DNA from: Erythrobasidium yunnanense
Lineage: Eukaryota; Basidiomycota; Cystobasidiomycetes; Erythrobasidiales; Erythrobasidiaceae
Length of the DNA stretch: 64,000 bases
Direction: 5' to 3'
Assembly (NCBI GenBank): GCA_001600175.1
Contig: BCJC01000003.1
Coordinates: 2,170,001-2,234,000, forward strand
The notes beneath the pieces are model-generated. The model did not search any database and was not told the origin of the DNA. It saw only the letters and a list, made by a program, of their open reading frames with translations. Below are positions 58,260-64,000 of the stretch, piece by piece (the first letter of the stretch is position 1; each line of letters begins with the position of its first letter). Made by a program: the position numbers and the translations under genes.

Positions 58260-60266
58260 ATGGCTGCCCGTCTACCTCGCGCTACCTCTTCGCTCGCATG
58301 CCCTTTGTCTCATTCTAAACCCTCATCATCGTCATCATCAGCTTCGAAATGGTCAAGGTCGCACGCTATTCTCTCCTCGCATCCCCAGTCATACTCCGGT
58401 AGCAGGAAGACACGGTATGGCGCTCTTGCTGGATTTCTTCTGGTTGGCGCCGGAGGAGCCGGTCTACTGTCATCCACCTACGTCGACAGCGAAACAGAGT
58501 CACAGCAAACAGCAAGGCTCGCATCTGCATACACATACAACGTCAACAGATCCCATGACCCGCTCGATATACTAGACCCCGACGTCCTCTCCGCTTCGAC
58601 TGCCCACCTCCGGAGTCTACCTCTTTCCCAGCTCTTCAGAGCATATCTCGTCTTCCTCACTAGCCAGAGCTCGTTAATCGTAGATATAGCGCCGTCTGCA
58701 GTAAGTGCATTCGAGAAGATCAGGGATACTCTGCCTTTTGGCGCGGGACAAGCTATTTGGCATACTTTCCTCTGGGTGAGCGCATTGTCTGATACTCGCA
58801 GTCGGACTTCGTAGATTGACTTTCGATCGTATACAGTCTATGCGACACACCTTCTTCGCGCAATTCGTAGCGGGAGAAAGCGTAACAGAGACATACCCTT
58901 TGCTCGAAAGACTATACAGCGAGACTCACACTGGAGCCATGCTGAACTGGTCAGCGGAAGCCGAGCACGCGACACTATCAGCTGAAGAGAGTGAAAGCGA
59001 GCAGAGCATGGTGCTGCAGCCAGCGATGGGAGAATTAAGGAGAGCTGTACTTGCAGCTGCTGATTTCAGGAAGGAACAGCAGGTAAAACCTACCACGCTG
59101 GCTATCAAACGTGAGTCTGAACTCAAGTCTTGACAAAGGGTCCATGCTGACTTGTATACTAGTCACTGGCCTGGTGAAAGACCCAGCTGTCTTCCAGCGG
59201 AGTACAGAAGCTATCCTCTCATCGACCGCCAACGCTCGCGGGCAGATCGATACTACAACGCTCGTTCCACCTTCTCCACTCCTCACACCAGCAGACGTAG
59301 CCACCCTGAACGGCCTGCACGAGTATCTACGCACATTGTGCTCTGTCGCGCAAGAACGCGGTCTCCGGATAGTATTCGATGCTGAACAATCGTGGTTCCA
59401 GCCTTCACTAGATCGACTCGTCACTTCCCTGTCCCGCGAATTCAACAAGCCTAGTTCGTACGGCTTACCTGTTGTCTATAATACCTACCAAGCGAATCTA
59501 CAAGGCTGCGAAGCTGCTCTCCGTCGAGATCTAGCGGACTCGAGGCAGCACGGCTACAATCTCGGCATCAAGCTCGTTCGGGGGGCATATGTAGTTTCTG
59601 AAAATGCACACGCCGTCAAGCGGAAACAAGAGTCGAAAGTCTGGAACAACAAGCAAGAGACGGATAAATGCTTCGATACCTGTTCAGCTATCATCCTCGA
59701 TGAGATCGATCAGACTATCATCGCGGAGAAAAAGGATAGTCCAGCCGTTATCTTCGCAACCCATAATGCAGGAAGTGTCAAGAGGAGCATCGAGCAGCTC
59801 AGAACCAGGAACCTGGTGAGGAATGAAGGAGACCATCTTGTCGTGGATGACAGGATCAGGGGAAGAGTCGCGTACGCTCAGCTGTTAGGTTAGGCGTTTT
59901 CTGGTCTTGTCAGCGTATAGCAAAGCCATACTGACTGTTAATGGACTCCAGCCATGGCAGACAGTCTGACAGCAGCTATGTCGACCCTCTTCCCGCCATC
60001 GCAAGCAGGCCAGGATGCCACTCCCATCAACAGTCTTTACGTACCGTATGGCAAGATTGGAGAGGTGCTGCCATACCTCGTCAGGCGGTGAGTACATATG
60101 TTCTATCGATGTTTCCGCAGAGCTGATAAATCCTGCGTCGCCTAGTGCTCAAGAGAACAAGTCTATCTTGCAAGGATCGGATGGATCAGGTCGAGGTGGA
60201 GCGGCCGCACAGCGACGTGCTATAGGTCGTGAAATCCGAAGGAGGGCGTTCGGATTCGCTTCTTAA
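58260..60266 (+). CDS. PUT1: Proline dehydrogenase, mitochondrial
   Basis: Rightward, about six exons, roughly 570 residues; start ATG at 58260. The Arg/Ser-rich N-terminus (MAARLPRATSSLACPLSHSK) fits a mitochondrial targeting peptide, followed by a hydrophobic stretch GALAGFLLVGAGGAGLLSS. The FAD-binding barrel has LRIVFDAEQSWFQPSLDRL, PVVYNTYQANLQGC, GIKLVRGAYVVSEN and VIFATHNAGSVKRS, all hallmark segments. The end reads YAQLLGMADSLT, INSLYVPYGKIGEVLPYLVR and AQENKSILQG, the conserved Put1 C-terminus across two introns. The enzyme oxidises proline to pyrroline-5-carboxylate. It is convergent with the ketopantoate reductase gene, 122 bases apart. Confidence 0.94.
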
Positions 60267-60388
60267 TTTATTCGTGGTATCGGCTTATGCAGTCTGCTTT
60301 CTGCTACAATCGTTACATGCACTTTGTACCATATGCACTGCTATCTGACTCATGTCATTGTAATACACGCATCGCCAAGTTTCCTCGT

Positions 60389-61795
60389 CTATAGCTTCGC
60401 CTTGGAACCGCCATATTTGCTTTGTTCGCGAGCTTTAGCTTCATCTCGCCGTACTTGTGCCAACTATACAAGGGCCTGCTTAGCCACTTGACGGTCTTAC
60501 CGTGACTCATGCTAGACTTACCTTCAAGAGAGCATACATTGATTGCAAGCGGGGCATCTCGTACCCTCTACTTCGAGCGATCTTGACTGGATTGCCCAAG
60601 ATCACTTCCAATTCCATAGGCCGACCCCCTTCCCAGTCGAGGAGCATAGAAGGTTTTCCAGCTGTATTTCTGTGGATGCGATACCGGAGTCAGCGGCAAA
60701 GGCTCGGCACTGCTGATGTTGTGCGAACCTTTCTGAGCTCGTCAGTATAGCGTCGGCAGTCGCCAACTTCTTGGGAAAGGGCCGTCCAAGAACTTTGGGA
60801 GCTGTCTCAAGCACTTCGATCATGCATGCTCGCAAATGCTCCCGAGTTTCAGGATCCAGGCTCATAGCTGCATTGCCTGTGCCGCCAGATAGCACACTCG
60901 AAGGGTTCATAGATCCACTGTAAGTCAATTTGTGCGTTAGTTACCTTCACATGGGATCGAGATAGTTGTTCTCGACATACTTGATCTGGTACAAGGCGAA
61001 GGGAGATGTAGAGTATAAGTGCTTCGGTTCCACAACTTAGACCAATTGAAAATAGGCTCACCGCTATCTTATGCCAGCGCACGAGCTGCAGACCCTTCTC
61101 ATCGTAGGATTCGGCGTCTCTGATACCTCCCGCTTTGAGCAGGCTAACGAGCTTCTCCGTGCTTTCTGTACTTGTTCTCTCCAACTCACTATCATCTTTA
61201 CTCGACTTGGCGTGTGCTGCACTGCGTATATATGGACCTATGCTGATCCGCGTCCATCGGTTCTGCACTATTTTGCCTTGCGATACTTGCGCAGCACTGA
61301 TGACGGTGACTGCACTGAGAATAGGCGTATTCGGAAAACGCATTCGGTGCGGTTCTTCCACTCCCACCCCGTTTTGTATCAGAACGATGCTGGACCTTGA
61401 GGGCGTCACGACAGCTTTGATGAGCTCGGAATCATCGGTTACATCAGGTAGAGCTTTCGTAGTTACAACTACATAGTCGTATTGCTGCTGCGAAGCTTCT
61501 TGCACCGAGGCGTAGACCCCGTAAGGCGTGAAATGGTATGCGCCAAAAGTATGTGTTTCCATATCGAAGCCATGTTGCTTGACCGTAGCATAGTTGGAAC
61601 GACAGACTACAGAGACCAGCACAGGAGGGCCGCTCTTGGGATTAGGTTGATGCAGCCGGCTTCCATAGAACGCGCCCACGGCACCAGAGCCGACTTTGCA
61701 CACATTATCATCGTTATTGCTAGAATCAGAGCTAAATTGTGGTAGTCTCGCGCACCGATGAGGACATGAGTGGCGTCTTTCGTTGTTTCCGGCAT
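60389..61795 (-). CDS. 2-dehydropantoate 2-reductase (ketopantoate reductase) family
   Basis: Leftward, several exons, about 390 residues; start ATG at 61793-61795. The first exon (MPETTKDATHVLI) joins across an intron to VGSGAVGAFYGSRLH, the NADPH-binding Gly-x-Gly-x-x-Gly. Then YDYVVVTTKALPDV, IVLIQNGVGVEEPHRMRFP, and RWHKIAVSLFSIGLS follow. The C-terminal domain shows MIEVLETAPKVLGRPFPKK and KPSMLLDWEGGRPMELEVIL, which carries the family's Glu region. The last exon gives LAQVRRDEAKAREQSKYGGS and a stop at 60389-60391. Bacterial relatives make pantoate; fungal family members are numerous and not all act in pantothenate synthesis, so I give no symbol. Confidence 0.88.
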
Positions 61796-61921
61796 TAGAG
61801 CACAGACAAGCCGCAGGTAACCGATATAAAGGGAGCGATCAGAGACTGACTAATGTTGCCTTCTTTCATAATGCTACACTAAAAAGTCCTTGTTTACAAC
61901 AACACGCGATTAGAAAAGTCC

Positions 61922-64000
61922 TTACAGCTTAACATCGCTTAAGCGGCCCATACTTGTACGTTTCTGTTCTGAAGACTCTGACCTCTTATCCTCCCCAGTA
62001 TTAGTGACGTCGCCGGCTGATGGACTGATACCTTGGCTCGGCTCGCTTGCCCAGACGGAAGCCGTATTTTCGACTTCGGGAATCGGTACCACAGCAATGC
62101 TAGAGCTGGAAGGTGTGACATTAGTCCCTGCTGATGGGTATAGTCCAGCTTCTTGTGATGGGTTCTTCGCAACGCCTCCGCTGGGACGCCTGAAGAAGCT
62201 CCCGAAGGCGGAGGGACGTGCCTCTGCTGACACAGTCGCTGGAGGAGGAGGAGTAGTAGTTTGCGAACTTGATGAACCGGTATGTGCAGTAGTTGATGGC
62301 GAGGCGGCTGTCGCAAAAGGAGAGCGGAATCCCGTAAAGAAGGACGCCCGTTGCGGTGCTGGCTTCTGCGGCGTAAGATCATTGTCGTCATCGTTAACGG
62401 AAGACAGACTGCCTATCGAATCGACCGAAGAACGCTTTGCCGTCGCTTCCAAATTGGCGGTCGGTGAAGCGGGTGAGAGGGAAGAGCTTGCAGCAGGGGT
62501 AGCGAGAAGCGAAGATCTCGGCTTCGCGATCTTTGACCCAAGGAAAGAGCTGAAGGTACTTGCTAAACTTGCGGCACGAGTGGAAACTTCTGCTGCACCA
62601 GCCATCACTGCGATAGAATCGCCTTTAGGCCTGTTCCAACGCTCCTATACAGTAGGAAAGAGACCTACCGTGAGTCGATAAAAGCTGCCTGTTCATCTCT
62701 TCCATGTCCTTAAGCGCTTGCTCATCAGGCGACAGCTGCTCCTTCTGTTTCTGCTGCTCTTTCTCCCGCCTCTCCCGAAAGTCTGCCTGTCGTTTGGCTA
62801 GATCGGCTTTGATGGAGGAGTAGGCTTTCCAGACTCCTTCTGAACCGCTAGCTAGCCCTTTCGAGATCGCTTCTTGGGTAGGTCCCAGCTTCTCGTCCAA
62901 ATGAAGGTCGTGCAGTCCATTGACTAGTCGAATCCCCACATCTTCGACTAGGGTCGCTTGCCCTTCGCACGGATGCCTGAAGTGACGACTTCAGCCAATA
63001 AATACTCGTCAACAGCACTATTGGACGCACCTCGGCTCGACTAGATCGAATATGACAGGATCGGTGTGCTGATCCCACAGCTGGTATGCTGGCGACTTCC
63101 TGAATCCAGCCACCCAGGCTTCGTTGAAGCTTGACAAACCCGTCGGATCGCTCGAATTGATGAGCACGTTGCCCATCTTGCCCTTCTCGAGGAATTCTAC
63201 AAATTTCATAGCCGATAGAGCCGAGCAGATGTATTCTTCGAACTTTGACCGTAGCCAGTCGTCTGAACCTTTAAAGCCCATACCAACGGGCCGGTGGGGA
63301 TCGGAAGGATTCCAGGTAGATTCGATGATGCGGACAATCTGGGAAAACCATTTCAGCATACAAGCAGGCTTGTACTGCTGTAAGCCACTGACATCATCCA
63401 TCCACTTTCTGTCGGCAGACGTTAGATGCACCAGGCTGGCGATCTTAGGGTCTAGATACTCGATATTTGCGGTCTCTATCTGCACTATGGTGTGAGCTAT
63501 ACAGCGCAGTGTTCGAGGTAAAGGACGCACATTGACCAACACATCTATCGGGCAATCCTTCTGAGCCTGGAAGATGCTATTTGTGGTTCCCACGAGATAT
63601 GACTTGGCCTGTAACAAGTCCATTTGTTGCAGTGTGAGATAGGGTTGGAAGAAGGCGTCCTGTAGGGACAGAATAAACATACGAACTTCAGTCTTGTCCC
63701 ACCCTCGGAAAGGAATGAAACGCTACCTTGCCAAATAGGTTCAGCGGCAGACCGAGATAGGTTAAGAGAGATTTGCGATCACTGGTCTTAAGAGAGCTTG
63801 CTTTCGAGACCATTTGAGAGCGCGAATCCAGTAGCGGCGAAGCTGCATCTTCCAGATTAAGCAGAAGCACTGAGCATACATACATGTCAGCGGCATTCGA
63901 TAGCCGAAGAAGCAGCTCTGTGCCTACAAGGTACCAAGGATACGAGAGAGTATTGAAAAGAACACAACCGTTCAACTTGCGAACCCCATAGCATCACCTG
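61922..64000 (-). CDS. AVL9: AVL9-family late secretory pathway protein, 5' end cut by window edge
   Basis: Leftward gene entering from the right edge; stop at 61922. From the edge it reads QVMLWGSQVERLCSFQYSLV, then across an intron LLNLEDAASPLLDSRSQMVS. Next come LLTYLGLPLNLFGK, then AFFQPYLTLQQMDLLQAKSY and LVGTTNSIFQAQKDCPIDVL, the central blocks of the Avl9/DENN-like domain. The middle includes SALSAMKFVEFLEKG. The C-terminal 250 residues are Ser/Pro/Ala-rich and disordered, preceded by a Lys/Gln/Glu coiled coil. Avl9 works in exit of secretory cargo from the Golgi. About 600 residues are visible; the first part is missing. Confidence 0.88.

Noticed and set aside
62004-62681. Rightward 225-codon frame
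   Set aside because: Antisense to the Ser/Pro/Ala-rich tail of AVL9; composition is a mirror and no family fits.

Overview
The window is nuclear DNA from a compact fungal genome, most likely a basidiomycete. Nearly all genes are broken by many short GT-AG introns of about 45-70 bases, genes are packed head-to-head or tail-to-tail with gaps often below 200 bases, and the products are typical fungal housekeeping proteins (Rpb1, Atg3, Pex3, Sec17, Pmt1, Gpi10, Put1, Msh1, Avl9). The intron density points to Basidiomycota. A small-genome lineage such as Pucciniomycotina is my guess only; no marker here fixes the species.

Layout. 1-4.3 kb: a leftward Fringe/GT31-like glycosyltransferase cut by the window edge, then about 3.5 kb of poorly resolved leftward coding sequence, including a possible C2H2 finger split by an intron. 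4.3-12.4 kb: a monocarboxylate-type MFS transporter, a small DUF7704-like membrane protein, a Trf4-type poly(A) polymerase and an F-box-like protein. 12.4-19.7 kb: the gene for the largest RNA polymerase II subunit (RPB1), with a degenerate C-terminal repeat domain, followed by an inverted 436-base copy of one of its own internal segments. 19.7-33 kb: a second F-box-like protein, an ERCC6L2-like SNF2 ATPase, mitochondrial MutS (MSH1), a TORC2 HbrB/Bit61 subunit and a Ser/Ala-rich secreted protein. 33-41.4 kb: two tandem membrane-anchored GH5 exo-beta-1,3-glucanases, an auxin-efflux-carrier-type transporter and NAT9. 41.5-49.5 kb: PEX3, a tandem pair of an unrecognised family (the second copy damaged), ATG3 and a small membrane/coiled-coil protein. 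49.5-64 kb: GPI10, the eRF1 methyltransferase MTQ2 (coding ends overlap GPI10 by 17 bases), SEC17, PMT1, proline dehydrogenase PUT1, ketopantoate reductase and AVL9 (running off the right edge).

Functionally the right half is rich in secretory-pathway and cell-surface genes (SEC17, AVL9, PMT1, GPI10, the GH5 pair, a secreted protein), but they are not arranged as a metabolic cluster. I see no retroelements, DNA transposons, tRNA or rRNA genes and no CRISPR array. The most unusual items are the inverted RPB1 fragment, the degenerate exon-modular CTD of RPB1, a GC-AG intron, and a perfect 15-base hairpin in the promoter region next to GPI10.
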